A stretch of DNA of 64,000 nt from Clostridiales bacterium (GTDB taxonomy: Bacteria > Bacillota > Clostridia > Saccharofermentanales > Saccharofermentanaceae). A program made the translations under genes and the position numbers. Below the pieces are notes generated by a model that worked only from the letters and a program-made list of their open reading frames with translations, did not search any database and was not told the origin of the DNA. How positions within the stretch are numbered: the stretch's first letter is position 1; every line of letters begins with the position of its first letter. Location of the stretch: positions 124,001-188,000 of the forward strand of contig JAFZHS010000013.1 of assembly GCA_017554745.1 (NCBI GenBank), in the 5' to 3' direction. This document shows positions 16,121 to 25,867 of the stretch, one piece after another.

Positions 16121-19100
16121 TGGGCGGCTTTTGTCACTTACATCTTCATACCGAATACAGCCTTCTGGACGGAGCCATAAAGATCAAGGATCTCGCCCAA
16201 AGGCTCAAGGATATGGGCATGACTTCCTGTGCCATTACAGACCACGGCGTAATGTACGGTGCGGTCTCTTTCTACCGCGAGATGAAGGCAAACGGCGTAC
16301 ATCCCGTTATCGGCTGTGAGGTCTATGTAGCTCCGGGCTCGAGATTCGACAAGACGCCTGTCCCGGGAAGAGAAGACAAATACTACAACCACCTGATCCT
16401 TCTGGCTAAAAACAACCAGGGCCTTGCCAATCTCAATAAGCTCGTATCAGCGGGTTTTATGGAGGGCTTTTACAGACGCCCGAGGATCGATGAGGAACTC
16501 CTTGAGAAGTGGCACGAGGGCTTGATCTGTCTTTCCGCATGCGTAGCGGGCAAAGTGCCTACGCTTATCTTATCGGGTGAGACGGAGAAGGCTGCACAGA
16601 CGGCCCTGTGGTATGACAAGCTGTTCGGAAGAGGCAATTACTACCTTGAGATCCAGGCCAACACTACACCTGAGCAGGCCAAGGTAAATGCCGCGCTTGT
16701 AAAGATGTCCAATGAGACAGGCATTCCGCTCGTCGCGACCAACGACTGCCATTATCTTTTGAAGGATGACTACGAGGCACAGGATATCCTCTTGTGCATT
16801 TCCACGGCTGCGCGCATCGATGACGAGAACAGGATGCGCATGTCCTGCAATGAATTCTACGTCAAGTCCGAGACTGAGATGAGACGTTTCTTCCCTGAGC
16901 TGCCGGAGGCCATCGAGAACACGGGAAAGATCGCGGAGATGTGTAATGCCGAATATGATTTTGAGACTATCCATCTTCCTGTTTATGACGTGCCTGAAGG
17001 CTACGCAAGTCATGCAGATTACTTATCCGATCTGACGTTTAAGGGACTTAAGAAGAGATTTGAGATCACGCCTCCCACAGGAAGCGTCGACGACTATATG
17101 AAGCGCGCCGAGTATGAGCTCTCCGTTATAAACAGCATGGGTTATACCGATTACTATCTCATCGTATGGGACTTCATTAATTATGCGAAGACCCACGATG
17201 TCACGGTAGGCCCCGGAAGAGGATCCGGTGCAGGTTCCCTTGTCGCTTATGCGGTAGGCATCACCGATATCGATCCGATCAGATACGGACTTGTTTTCGA
17301 GAGGTTCCTTAATTCCGAACGTGTATCGATGCCTGACTTCGATGTCGACTTCAACGATGAGAGAAGACAGATCGCGATCGATTATGTCACAGAGAAATAC
17401 GGTAAGACGAGAGTTGCACACGTAATCACCTTTGGTACGCTTGCCGCAAGACAGGCGGTAAAGGATGTTGCGAGAGTCCTCAATATGCCGATCGCGCAGA
17501 GCAATAAGCTCACTAAGATGATCCCGTTCTCCATTGGCATGAACCTCAAGCAGGCTTTGGAGATCAGCACAGAATTCAAGGAAGCATACGATACCGATCC
17601 CGAGGCGCGTAAAGTCATCGATATGGCAATGCGCGTTGAAGGCCTTCCACGCAACGCGGGAACGCACGCTGCGGGAATAATCATATCTGGTAAGGATATT
17701 ACTGACATCGCTCCGCTTGCGGTAAATGACGATACAGTTGCCGTCCAGTTCGCCAAGGCAGATGTGGAAAGCATCGGACTTCTTAAGTTTGACTTTCTGG
17801 GACTGCGTACCCTTACTGTTTTGCAGGACTGCGTTGAGCTCGTAAAGAATAACTACGGCAGGACTATAGACTTAGACAGGATACCTCTGGATGATCCCGA
17901 GATCTTTAAGATGATCGGCAGGGGCGAGACAGTCGGCATATTCCAGCTTGAGAGCCGCGGAATGACTTCGTTCATGAAGCAGTTAGAGCCGGGAAGCCTT
18001 GAAGATATCATCGCGGGCATCTCGCTATACAGACCCGGTCCTATGGACCAGATCCCCAAATATGTCGACTGTAAGAAGAATCCTTCGCACATCACTTATG
18101 ACCATCCACTCTTAGAGCCCATCCTCAACGTTACTTACGGATGCGCTATCTATCAGGAACAGGTAATGCAGATAGTAAGAGATCTTGCAGGCTTCTCCAT
18201 GGGCCAGTCCGATAACATCAGACGCGCCATGAGCAAGAAGAAAAAGTCGATAATGGAGAACTACAGAAATCTCTTCATGTACGGCGGCACAGATGACAAG
18301 GGACGCCAGATCGACGGCTGTATCAAGAGAGGCGTGCCTGAGAATATCGCAGCGAAGATCTTCGATGACGTAGCGGGATTTGCGGGATACGCATTTAATA
18401 AGTCTCACGCCGCGTGCTATGCGGTAGTCGGTTACTGGACTGCTTACTTCAAGTATTACTATCCTACGGAGTTTATGGCTGCCACGCTTAACTCTTTCAG
18501 GAACGATCTCGGCAAAGCTTCGTACTATATCTCATGTTGTTCTGCAATGGGAATAGAAGTGCTTCCGCCTGACATCAACAAGAGCCGTGAGCGCTTTACG
18601 ACAGAAGGCGACCGCAAGATAAGAATAGGCCTTTCGGTTATCAAGAATGTCGGCGAAGGAGCAGTGCTTGATATCCTTAGCGACCGCGATAAGAACGGCA
18701 TCTATAAGTCGTTTGAAGACTTCGTTGTAAGAGCTGCCAAGATCGGCGTTAAGAAGCCCGTAGCAGAGTCTCTGATACTCGCTTCGTGCATGGATTCATT
18801 CGGGCTTACCAGAGCCCAGATGACTGCCTGCGTGCAGACGGAGCTTGAAAAGCTCGCGCATGAGGAGAGCAGGAATATCGAAGGACAGTTATCGCTCTTT
18901 GATTTCGGCGATCAGGCAGATGCCGGAGCTTCGATCTTTATCCCTGATATTCCCGAATATTCTGATGCACAAAAGCTCGGTTATGAGAAAGAGATGGTAG
19001 GCATCTATCTGTCCGGAAATCCTTTGGCTTCTTATACCAAGCTCATGGCTGAAGTCGCGACATTTGATATGTCCGAAGCATCCGATATTCTTGCGCTTTC

Positions 19101-19770
19101 GGGAAGCGACGCGTTAGACGATAACAGACAGGTCGCAATGTGCGGCATGGTAACAGATAAGAAGACCGGCTATACGAAGAAAAAGACCATGATGAGCACC
19201 ATCGGTTGCGAAGATTTAAGCGGCGCATTTGAAGTGCTTCTCTTCGGCAAAAAATTCGATGAGTATAACAGGGTCGTTGAAAAGAATAAGCCTTATATCT
19301 TTATCGGCAGAAGGCAGATGAGGGAAGGCGGAGAGCTGTCGCTGTTCGTGGACAGCTGCTATGAGTTATCAGATGCCCCCGGTCTTTTGAGTATGATCAA
19401 AAATGACAGGGCTTACCAGACAGCGTTAAGGGAAAGAGACGGAGGACAGACGGTAAGACCGGCACCGGCTCCATCGCAGACACCAGCTTCTGTACAAACA
19501 TCCGCTCCTGCTGCTCCTGCCCCTGCGTCTCAGAATGAGAGCGGTGAACACATCATGCGCATTCACTATTCAGGCAGGCCTGATTCAAAGGGCTTTTCAA
19601 GGCTTTTGAATTTCCTTGCTTATTTCCACGGCAATGTGCCCGTTGAAGTCCTTTTCGAGTCCGATAAGAGCATAATAAGGCTGGATGATATCTGTAAGAT
19701 ACAGCCTGACGAAGCAGTCTTAAGAAAGCTCGCTGACCTTGTGGGCGAAGACAATATTGAGATGATATAA
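16120..19770 (+). CDS. dnaE: DNA polymerase III alpha subunit DnaE
   Basis: A 1216-residue replicative C-family polymerase. The N-terminal PHP domain begins HLHLHTEYSLLDGA (6-19). The palm carries GPGRGSGAGS (about 366-375) and PDFDVDF with the catalytic acidic residues Asp408 and Asp410. The fingers, helix-hairpin-helix and OB-fold follow, with LSLFDFG and MCGMVTDKKTGYTKK. A Pro/Ala-rich linker (about 1113-1138) precedes a C-terminal domain of about 75 residues. There is no exonuclease domain, so this is the DnaE type; Bacillota normally also have PolC elsewhere. It starts inside the uvrB stop codon, so it should be co-expressed from the LexA-box promoter. Confidence 0.96.
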   Translation: MGGFCHLHLHTEYSLLDGAIKIKDLAQRLKDMGMTSCAITDHGVMYGAVSFYREMKANGVHPVIGCEVYVAPGSRFDKTPVPGREDKYYNHLILLAKNNQGLANLNKLVSAGFMEGFYRRPRIDEELLEKWHEGLICLSACVAGKVPTLILSGETEKAAQTALWYDKLFGRGNYYLEIQANTTPEQAKVNAALVKMSNETGIPLVATNDCHYLLKDDYEAQDILLCISTAARIDDENRMRMSCNEFYVKSETEMRRFFPELPEAIENTGKIAEMCNAEYDFETIHLPVYDVPEGYASHADYLSDLTFKGLKKRFEITPPTGSVDDYMKRAEYELSVINSMGYTDYYLIVWDFINYAKTHDVTVGPGRGSGAGSLVAYAVGITDIDPIRYGLVFERFLNSERVSMPDFDVDFNDERRQIAIDYVTEKYGKTRVAHVITFGTLAARQAVKDVARVLNMPIAQSNKLTKMIPFSIGMNLKQALEISTEFKEAYDTDPEARKVIDMAMRVEGLPRNAGTHAAGIIISGKDITDIAPLAVNDDTVAVQFAKADVESIGLLKFDFLGLRTLTVLQDCVELVKNNYGRTIDLDRIPLDDPEIFKMIGRGETVGIFQLESRGMTSFMKQLEPGSLEDIIAGISLYRPGPMDQIPKYVDCKKNPSHITYDHPLLEPILNVTYGCAIYQEQVMQIVRDLAGFSMGQSDNIRRAMSKKKKSIMENYRNLFMYGGTDDKGRQIDGCIKRGVPENIAAKIFDDVAGFAGYAFNKSHAACYAVVGYWTAYFKYYYPTEFMAATLNSFRNDLGKASYYISCCSAMGIEVLPPDINKSRERFTTEGDRKIRIGLSVIKNVGEGAVLDILSDRDKNGIYKSFEDFVVRAAKIGVKKPVAESLILASCMDSFGLTRAQMTACVQTELEKLAHEESRNIEGQLSLFDFGDQADAGASIFIPDIPEYSDAQKLGYEKEMVGIYLSGNPLASYTKLMAEVATFDMSEASDILALSGSDALDDNRQVAMCGMVTDKKTGYTKKKTMMSTIGCEDLSGAFEVLLFGKKFDEYNRVVEKNKPYIFIGRRQMREGGELSLFVDSCYELSDAPGLLSMIKNDRAYQTALRERDGGQTVRPAPAPSQTPASVQTSAPAAPAPASQNESGEHIMRIHYSGRPDSKGFSRLLNFLAYFHGNVPVEVLFESDKSIIRLDDICKIQPDEAVLRKLADLVGEDNIEMI

Positions 19771-19782
19771 GGAGGTATTAAC

Positions 19783-20532
19783 GTGAACGAGAAAGACGTA
19801 GCTGAACTTAACCGCATAGTGAAGGAATGCAAGCACATTGTCTTCTTCGGAGGTGCCGGTGTCTCGACCGAGAGCGGTATCCCTGATTTCAGAAGCAAAG
19901 ACGGTCTTTATAACCAGCACGATGTCAAGTTCGACAGGTACAGCCCGGAATACCTCTTAAGCATCGACTGCCTTATCGAGCATCCTGATGTCTTTTATGA
20001 ATTCTACAGACAGAAGCTCAATACTGCCGGTATCGAGCCTAACAGGGCGCACTATAAACTTGCCGAGATGGAGAAAGCCGGAAAGCTTGACGGCATAATC
20101 ACACAGAATATCGACGGCCTTCACCAGAGAGCGGGCAGCAAGAATGTCCAGGAAGTACACGGCACGACATTCCGCAATTACTGCATGAAGTGCCATGAGA
20201 AATATCCGTATGACTTCATCTTCAAGTCTGAAGGCCCCATCCCGAAGTGCCCCAAGTGCGGCGGCATGGTAAGACCTGACGTTACTTTGTATGGAGAAGG
20301 TCTGCCGCAAACGGCCTGGATCGAATCAAAGAGGCTCGTATTCAGGGCAGACTGTCTCATCATCGGAGGCACGTCTCTTGCTGTCCAGCCTGCGGCTTCG
20401 CTGGCTTATGATTTCAGCGGAAAGTATCTTGTCATAATCAACAGGGATAAGACGTTCGCTGACAGGAACGCGCATCTCGTATTCCACGACAATATTACGG
20501 AGGTTCTGGATTCCATAAATCTGGAAGAATAA
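19783..20532 (+). CDS. cobB: Sir2-family NAD-dependent protein deacylase
   Basis: A 249-residue sirtuin that removes acyl groups from protein lysines using NAD. GGAGVSTESGIPDFRS is at 23-38, TQNIDGLHQRAG near 106-117 with the catalytic His in the following VHGT, and a structural zinc site of two CxxC pairs (CMKC and CPKC, about 136-139 and 156-159). The GTG start at 19783 is set by GGAGGT 12 bases upstream. It lies 12 bases after dnaE and three before the next gene. A role in regulating central metabolic enzymes is usual for the family; no target is shown here. Confidence 0.93.
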   Translation: MNEKDVAELNRIVKECKHIVFFGGAGVSTESGIPDFRSKDGLYNQHDVKFDRYSPEYLLSIDCLIEHPDVFYEFYRQKLNTAGIEPNRAHYKLAEMEKAGKLDGIITQNIDGLHQRAGSKNVQEVHGTTFRNYCMKCHEKYPYDFIFKSEGPIPKCPKCGGMVRPDVTLYGEGLPQTAWIESKRLVFRADCLIIGGTSLAVQPAASLAYDFSGKYLVIINRDKTFADRNAHLVFHDNITEVLDSINLEE

Positions 20533-20535
20533 GTA

Positions 20536-22212
20536 TTGGCAATGGGGAAGATAAGGAAGATAGTAATCGGAGCTGCAGCGGTGCTTACGGCAGGAGCTGC
20601 AGCGTTCTCAATATATTGCAAAGTAAAGGCTGACAGTATTGCGAAGCCTGTTGACGCAGCGGATGCTTTGATCAGGAATACTCCTTCAGAAGGCGATGTC
20701 TTGTATCTGAGAGTCGATAGTGATTATGTGTTCAATGTCGCTGATGATCTGTGGACATGGTCATATTCGTATCCCGAAGATGAAGACAGGTATGTGACCG
20801 TGCCCGTGATAGCTAAGTGCAATCTTGAGGACAGGACGTATTTCTATGCCACGGTTCAGGCAAATGACCCCGGTATGCCTGACAGAGTCGCCCAAGGTTA
20901 CAGGGATTATTTCCAGGGCTCTTTGGATAGGCTCCTCGCTCTTAAAGAGAACGGCCTTCCTGAAGGATCTAATACTACTCCGGAAAAGCTTGATGAATTT
21001 ATTGCCACAATGACTGAAATGGTCTCTGATGAGACCTACGAAAAGGATAAGGCAAGCGTTACTTCCTTTACTCTTATAGCCAAGGGTGCTCCGAATTATG
21101 CCCTGACGGGATATATTTCCGGCGTCTTGGCGGTGCTGCTTGGCATAGTTTTGCTTTGTGCAGTCCTAGGCATTTGGATAAGCGGAAAAAAGCTTGCCAT
21201 AGGAAGTCTTGCATTCCTGTTGCTGGTATTTGCCATTGGAGCCTTCGCACTGCGAAAAGAAATTGCCACGATGGCTTCGATCAGGCAATATGCTCCCGGC
21301 TTATACATCTGTAACGTGACTAACAATTACAAACTTGACGAACTGCTGGCAACAGACATCAGGGACACTGATGAATTGGTCGAAGAAGCAAGCAAAAAGC
21401 TTTTGGGAGGATTCCCGGTATCTGTTGATGCCCACCATTACGGATGTTCTTCGTTTTCCTGCGTTACCAAAGACGGTGACCATCTTTTCTGCCGCAACTA
21501 CGACCGCCTTGAGACAAACGGGATGGTGCTCTATTCTGCTCAGGAAGGCTCGTATGCTTCTATCGCCGTATGTGATCTTTCCTGGGTCAACATGGCTGGC
21601 GCAGATGAAGTTACAGCGCCTGATTCGTTTTTCGGAAGATTAGTGCTCAGAGGAAGCTGCGCGCTCATGAGCGTAGACGGTTTTAATGACCAGGGCCTTG
21701 GTATCTCGTTATTAAGCCTCGGTTATCCTGAGGAAAGAAAGGATACTGATAAGCCTGATACTTTAGAGCTGCTGGCGATAAGAGCGATCCTGGATAAATG
21801 TGCCAATGTTGATGAAGCGGCAGCTTTCCTGTCATCTTATGACGTGTATTCGATGTTTGATAAGGATTTCCACTTGTTTATAACCGATAAGTCGGGAAAG
21901 AGCGTGGTAGCCGAGTGGATAGATGACGAATTAACCTTTACTGAGATCGATCATGTAACGAATTATGTTATTGCGACTCACCAGTGGGATGACGAGAGCA
22001 GATTCGTCACGTTAAAGGATAAACTCACCGAATCTGACGGAGTATTGTCGCTAGATGAAGCTTTAGACCTTTTGAATGCCGCAGCCCAGCAGTATGAGGA
22101 TATTCAGACCGAATGGTCATGCGTATATGATCTGGATAACTTCGTGCTCTACATTTACAACGATTGCGACAGGGATACTGTGTACACGATCACGCCCGAG
22201 ACGTTCAACTAA
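20536..22212 (+). CDS. Membrane protein with internal choloylglycine hydrolase-like Ntn domain
   Basis: A 558-residue two-part protein. Residues 1-300 hold one N-terminal helix (about 8-27), a soluble stretch and two more helices (about 192-215 and 220-240). Residues 301-558 resemble linear-amide C-N hydrolases (penicillin V acylase/bile salt hydrolase): CSSFSCVTKDGDHLFCRNYD starts at Cys304 and aligns with the catalytic Cys-x-x-F followed by GDHLFGRNMD of that family, and INDQGLGIS and VVAEWID occur later. In these enzymes Cys must become N-terminal, so cleavage between Gly303 and Cys304 would be needed. The TTG at 20536 has the best ribosome-site spacing (GGAAG, eight bases); an ATG at 20542 is an alternative. 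Substrate unknown. Confidence 0.72.
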   Translation: MAMGKIRKIVIGAAAVLTAGAAAFSIYCKVKADSIAKPVDAADALIRNTPSEGDVLYLRVDSDYVFNVADDLWTWSYSYPEDEDRYVTVPVIAKCNLEDRTYFYATVQANDPGMPDRVAQGYRDYFQGSLDRLLALKENGLPEGSNTTPEKLDEFIATMTEMVSDETYEKDKASVTSFTLIAKGAPNYALTGYISGVLAVLLGIVLLCAVLGIWISGKKLAIGSLAFLLLVFAIGAFALRKEIATMASIRQYAPGLYICNVTNNYKLDELLATDIRDTDELVEEASKKLLGGFPVSVDAHHYGCSSFSCVTKDGDHLFCRNYDRLETNGMVLYSAQEGSYASIAVCDLSWVNMAGADEVTAPDSFFGRLVLRGSCALMSVDGFNDQGLGISLLSLGYPEERKDTDKPDTLELLAIRAILDKCANVDEAAAFLSSYDVYSMFDKDFHLFITDKSGKSVVAEWIDDELTFTEIDHVTNYVIATHQWDDESRFVTLKDKLTESDGVLSLDEALDLLNAAAQQYEDIQTEWSCVYDLDNFVLYIYNDCDRDTVYTITPETFN

Positions 22213-22234
22213 TATTTATTATTTAGTGTATAAT
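22204..22234 (+). promoter_or_regulatory. Promoter of pfkA
   Basis: A perfect TATAAT (22229-22234) lies 38 bases before the pfkA start. The best -35 is TTCAAC (22204-22209) at a long 19-base spacing, overlapping the end of the preceding gene. Confidence 0.5.
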
Positions 22235-22272
22235 GGCCTTGAAAATCTTTTCGATATTTCGGAGGCATTATT

Positions 22273-23328
22273 ATGGGCAGACTTCTTTATGATGAGAGTA
22301 ACCTTCCCGAGATCAACAGCCTTAAGGCTTTAAACTACGACGAAGTAGATAAGAGCACTATTGAACCGGTTAAGCGCGTTGGCGTTCTTACGAGCGGCGG
22401 TGACGCTCCCGGCATGAACGCGGCTATCAGGGCCGTTGTAAGAGCCGGTATAAATGCAGGATTTGAGATGTATGGCGTTACCAGAGGCTATCACGGTCTC
22501 TGGAAGGGCGAGATAAAGCAGCTTGACGGCAGAAGCGTATCCGAGACCCTGCAGCGCGGCGGCACCTTCCTTATGACCGCAAGATCGCAGTCTTTCATGA
22601 CAGACCAGGGTGTTCTTAAGGGTGCCAAGATGATGGAAGCATACGATCTTGATGCTTTGATCGTAATCGGCGGTGACGGTTCCTATAAGGGCGCAAGAGC
22701 TCTGGCAAGGATCGGAATCCCTGTTGTCGGAATGCCCGGTACGATCGACAATGATATCGCTTCCACCGAATACACGATCGGTTATGACACGGCAATGAAT
22801 ACTGCGATGCAGTGCATCGATAAATTAAGAGATACGGCTTCTTCGCACGAGCGCTGCAGCGTTATCGAAGTAATGGGAAGACATGCAGGCTGGATCGCGC
22901 TCAATGTAGGTATCGCTACGGGCGCTGAGAGCATCCTCATCCCCGAAGTTCCTTATGACTTTAACAAGGACGTATTGAGAGTCATCCTTGACGGCCGCAA
23001 TACAGGTAAGAAGCACTATATCGTTATCGTTGCCGAGGGCGTCGGTCATGCTGAAGATATCGCTAAGCAGATCGAAGAGGCGACAGGCATCGAGGCACGT
23101 CCTACGATCCTGGGACACCTGCAGAGAGGCGGTTCGCCGACATTAAGAGACAGGACAATGGCCAGCCTTATGGGCATCAGAGCTATCGACTGCCTCATCG
23201 AGAAGAGATTTAACAGACTTGTTGTTCAGCAGCACGGTGAGATTACCGATGTTGATATCGAGGAGGGCCTTGCAATGACAAAGACCATCACTCCCGACAT
23301 CATCGAGAATATCAAGAGGCTTGGCTGA
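22273..23328 (+). CDS. pfkA: 6-phosphofructokinase
   Basis: A 351-residue glycolytic enzyme converting fructose 6-phosphate to fructose 1,6-bisphosphate. SGGDAPGMNAAIR (41-53), GGDGSYKGA (133-141) and the catalytic GTIDNDI (156-162) are present. The Gly in GGDGS and Lys in SYKG favour the ATP-dependent bacterial type over the PPi-dependent one. About 34 extra residues (MGRLLYDESNLPEINS and following) precede the standard start KRVGVLTSGG. The ATG at 22273 follows CGGAGG, so the extension appears to be translated. It has its own promoter and is followed by mutS2 after 29 bases. Confidence 0.95.
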   Translation: MGRLLYDESNLPEINSLKALNYDEVDKSTIEPVKRVGVLTSGGDAPGMNAAIRAVVRAGINAGFEMYGVTRGYHGLWKGEIKQLDGRSVSETLQRGGTFLMTARSQSFMTDQGVLKGAKMMEAYDLDALIVIGGDGSYKGARALARIGIPVVGMPGTIDNDIASTEYTIGYDTAMNTAMQCIDKLRDTASSHERCSVIEVMGRHAGWIALNVGIATGAESILIPEVPYDFNKDVLRVILDGRNTGKKHYIVIVAEGVGHAEDIAKQIEEATGIEARPTILGHLQRGGSPTLRDRTMASLMGIRAIDCLIEKRFNRLVVQQHGEITDVDIEEGLAMTKTITPDIIENIKRLG

Positions 23329-23357
23329 TACAAAGGGTCAGTAAGGGATAGCCGGCT

Positions 23358-25850
23358 ATGTATGAGTTTTTAAGCTTTGAAGAGAGCCTTGAGCGGAAGA
23401 AGATCCGCGGGCGTGTCTTGAATACGCTTGAATTTACTAAGATCAGAGACGCTGTGGCTTCAAAGGCCAGAACGTCTTACGGCCGTGAGCTTTTGGAAGA
23501 CATGGCTCCGTGCTGTGATGTCGATTATGTGGCTTCGGAACTGTCCTGCACTAAGCAGGCAATGGAGCATATCTTAAGATTCGGCATGCTTCCTTTAGGC
23601 GGGATGAGAGACTTGAGAGAGGCTCTTACTTACGCTAAGGCAGACGGCACTCTGACATGCGGACAGTTATTGGAAGTTGCGTCTTTCCTCAGAGCATCAG
23701 ATGAGATTAAAAAAGCTATCGCCAAGGCGAGGTCTGCCGGATCTCCCATGGTCGATGAAGTCGAGCCTGATATTTGTTCTTATGCCGACAAGATCGAGAC
23801 ATGCGAGAAGCTCTTGGAGAAGATACAGAGCGCGATCTTAGGTCAGGATGAAGTATCTGACAGGGCCAGCAAGGAACTGTCATCTATCAGGCGCGAACGC
23901 AAGAATATTGCAAGCGGCATCAGGTCGCTTCTTGACCGCGTTATCAATAACCACGCCGATATGCTCCAGGAGAGCATCGTAACGCTCAGAGAGGGAAGAT
24001 ACTGCATTCCCGTAAAGGCTGATTTTAACGGCAGGATCGAAGGTATCGTTCACGGAGCTTCGTCTTCGGGACAGACACTGTTTATCGAGCCGATGAGCGT
24101 CGTCGAGGCGAACAACAAGATAGCAGAGCTTAACTTCGCGGAACAGGCTGAGATACAGAGGATCCTTAAGGTATTCTCAAATGAGGTTGTTTCTATTTCA
24201 AGCCTTCTCGAAAACAATATGGCCCTGGCTTCGCGCCTGGACTATGTTTTCGCCAAGGGTGAATACGGTGTGGAGAATAATTCATTCTGCGCAGAACTTA
24301 ATACGGACGGCAGAGTGGCATTGAAGGGCGCAAGGCATCCCCTGATCCCCAAAGAGAGCGTTGTGCCGGTCGACATCAGTGTCGGTGACGGTTATGACGC
24401 CCTGATCGTTACAGGCCCTAATACGGGCGGTAAGACTGTATCGCTCAAGACGTGCGGACTTCTTGTGCTCATGACGATGGCAGGTCTTGCTATCCCGACG
24501 GACAGCGGGTCCGAAGTGTGCGTTTTCGACAGGGTCCTCGCAGATATAGGTGACGAGCAGAGCATCGAAGAGAGTCTGTCCACGTTCTCGTCTCACATGT
24601 CCAATATCGTATTTATCCTGAAGAACATCAGGGGCAGATCACTGGTGCTCTTAGACGAGCTCGGTTCCGGCACCGATCCTACGGAGGGTGCTGCGCTCGC
24701 CATATCGATCATTGAAGAGCTCCGCAAGAAGAACTGCATCGTAATGTCTACGACGCACTACAGGGAGCTCAAAGGTTATGCAGAGACCACGGACGGCGTA
24801 ATGAATGCTTCGTGCGAGTTCGATACTGAGACTCTGGCTCCCACATATAAGCTCATCACGGGAAGGCCGGGTTCTTCGAATGCTTTTGTCATCTCAAGCA
24901 AGCTCGGTCTTGCAAGGCACATCATTGACAATGCGAAGTCGAGAATGTCTTCTGACGAGCTGCAGTATGAAGAGCTCCTTGCGAAGGCTGAAGAGCAGAC
25001 GAAAAAGGCACAGAGTTTAGCTGCCGAGAATGACAGGCTGAACATTGAGCTTAAGTCAGAGAAGGCGCGCCTCGAAGAAGAGAATGCCAAGCTCAAGCAG
25101 TCTAAGACCAAGATATTGAATGATTTAAGGGCAGAGCAGAAGAAGCTCCTCCAGGAGAAAGAACAGGAGCTGACAGAAGAACTCCGCGCATTAAGAAAGC
25201 GTTCCAGAGATATGGATGCCAGACACCGCGAGCAGGAGATGGATAAGCTCAGAAGAAAGCTCAGAGCCGGCATGGATGATCTGACTGAAGAGGATGAAGA
25301 AGCAGTAGAATCCGTTGCATTAAGCGGCGAGCCTGTCAAGGAAGTCGTCGAGGGCGAATGCTATTATGTTCCTTCACTTGGCCAGATCGGTGTGGCCGAA
25401 TCAGGACTGTCGAAGAGCGGATGTGTTAATATATTATGTGGAAGCATGAAGATCGCCGTTAAGAAGAGCCAGCTCATGATGCCGACTAAAGCGCAGCGTG
25501 ATGAGTTTGCCAGATCCAGAAACGGCAAGATCAGCGGAAAAGGTAAAGAGAAGAACAAGAGCGGTTCCGGCGAGATGAGCAAGGCGATATTCAATGCCGC
25601 ATCTTCCGTTAAGTCAGAGATAATGCTCATCGGAATGACGACTGCAGAAGCAGAATCAAGCCTTATGAAATATTTGGAAGATTGTGTTCTTGCAGGGATC
25701 AAGGAAGCGAGAATAGTTCACGGTAAGGGTACAGGAGCTTTGAGATCCTGCGTGCAGGATATTCTCATTAAAGATGACAGGGTAGAATCCTACCGCTCCG
25801 GTACACAGGGCGAAGGAGACAGCGGAGTTACTATCGTTAAGTTCAGATAA
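23358..25850 (+). CDS. mutS2: MutS2 ATPase with SMR domain
   Basis: An 830-residue MutS-like ATPase. In Bacillota MutS2 is not a mismatch-repair protein; it limits recombination and acts on collided ribosomes. The core (about 1-320) is followed by an ATPase with TGPNTGGKT (about 352-360) and LLDELGSGTDPTEGAA. A long charged coiled coil (about 530-650) leads to a KOW-like part and the C-terminal SMR domain (about 755-830), which has HGKGTGALR but lacks the usual LDLRG at its start, reading LIGMTTAEAE. The ATG at 23358 is preceded by AAGGGATAG. It lies in a row with pfkA and the CPBP protease. Confidence 0.95.
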   Translation: MYEFLSFEESLERKKIRGRVLNTLEFTKIRDAVASKARTSYGRELLEDMAPCCDVDYVASELSCTKQAMEHILRFGMLPLGGMRDLREALTYAKADGTLTCGQLLEVASFLRASDEIKKAIAKARSAGSPMVDEVEPDICSYADKIETCEKLLEKIQSAILGQDEVSDRASKELSSIRRERKNIASGIRSLLDRVINNHADMLQESIVTLREGRYCIPVKADFNGRIEGIVHGASSSGQTLFIEPMSVVEANNKIAELNFAEQAEIQRILKVFSNEVVSISSLLENNMALASRLDYVFAKGEYGVENNSFCAELNTDGRVALKGARHPLIPKESVVPVDISVGDGYDALIVTGPNTGGKTVSLKTCGLLVLMTMAGLAIPTDSGSEVCVFDRVLADIGDEQSIEESLSTFSSHMSNIVFILKNIRGRSLVLLDELGSGTDPTEGAALAISIIEELRKKNCIVMSTTHYRELKGYAETTDGVMNASCEFDTETLAPTYKLITGRPGSSNAFVISSKLGLARHIIDNAKSRMSSDELQYEELLAKAEEQTKKAQSLAAENDRLNIELKSEKARLEEENAKLKQSKTKILNDLRAEQKKLLQEKEQELTEELRALRKRSRDMDARHREQEMDKLRRKLRAGMDDLTEEDEEAVESVALSGEPVKEVVEGECYYVPSLGQIGVAESGLSKSGCVNILCGSMKIAVKKSQLMMPTKAQRDEFARSRNGKISGKGKEKNKSGSGEMSKAIFNAASSVKSEIMLIGMTTAEAESSLMKYLEDCVLAGIKEARIVHGKGTGALRSCVQDILIKDDRVESYRSGTQGEGDSGVTIVKFR

Positions 25851-25867
25851 CAAGAGGGGTGAGCGAT

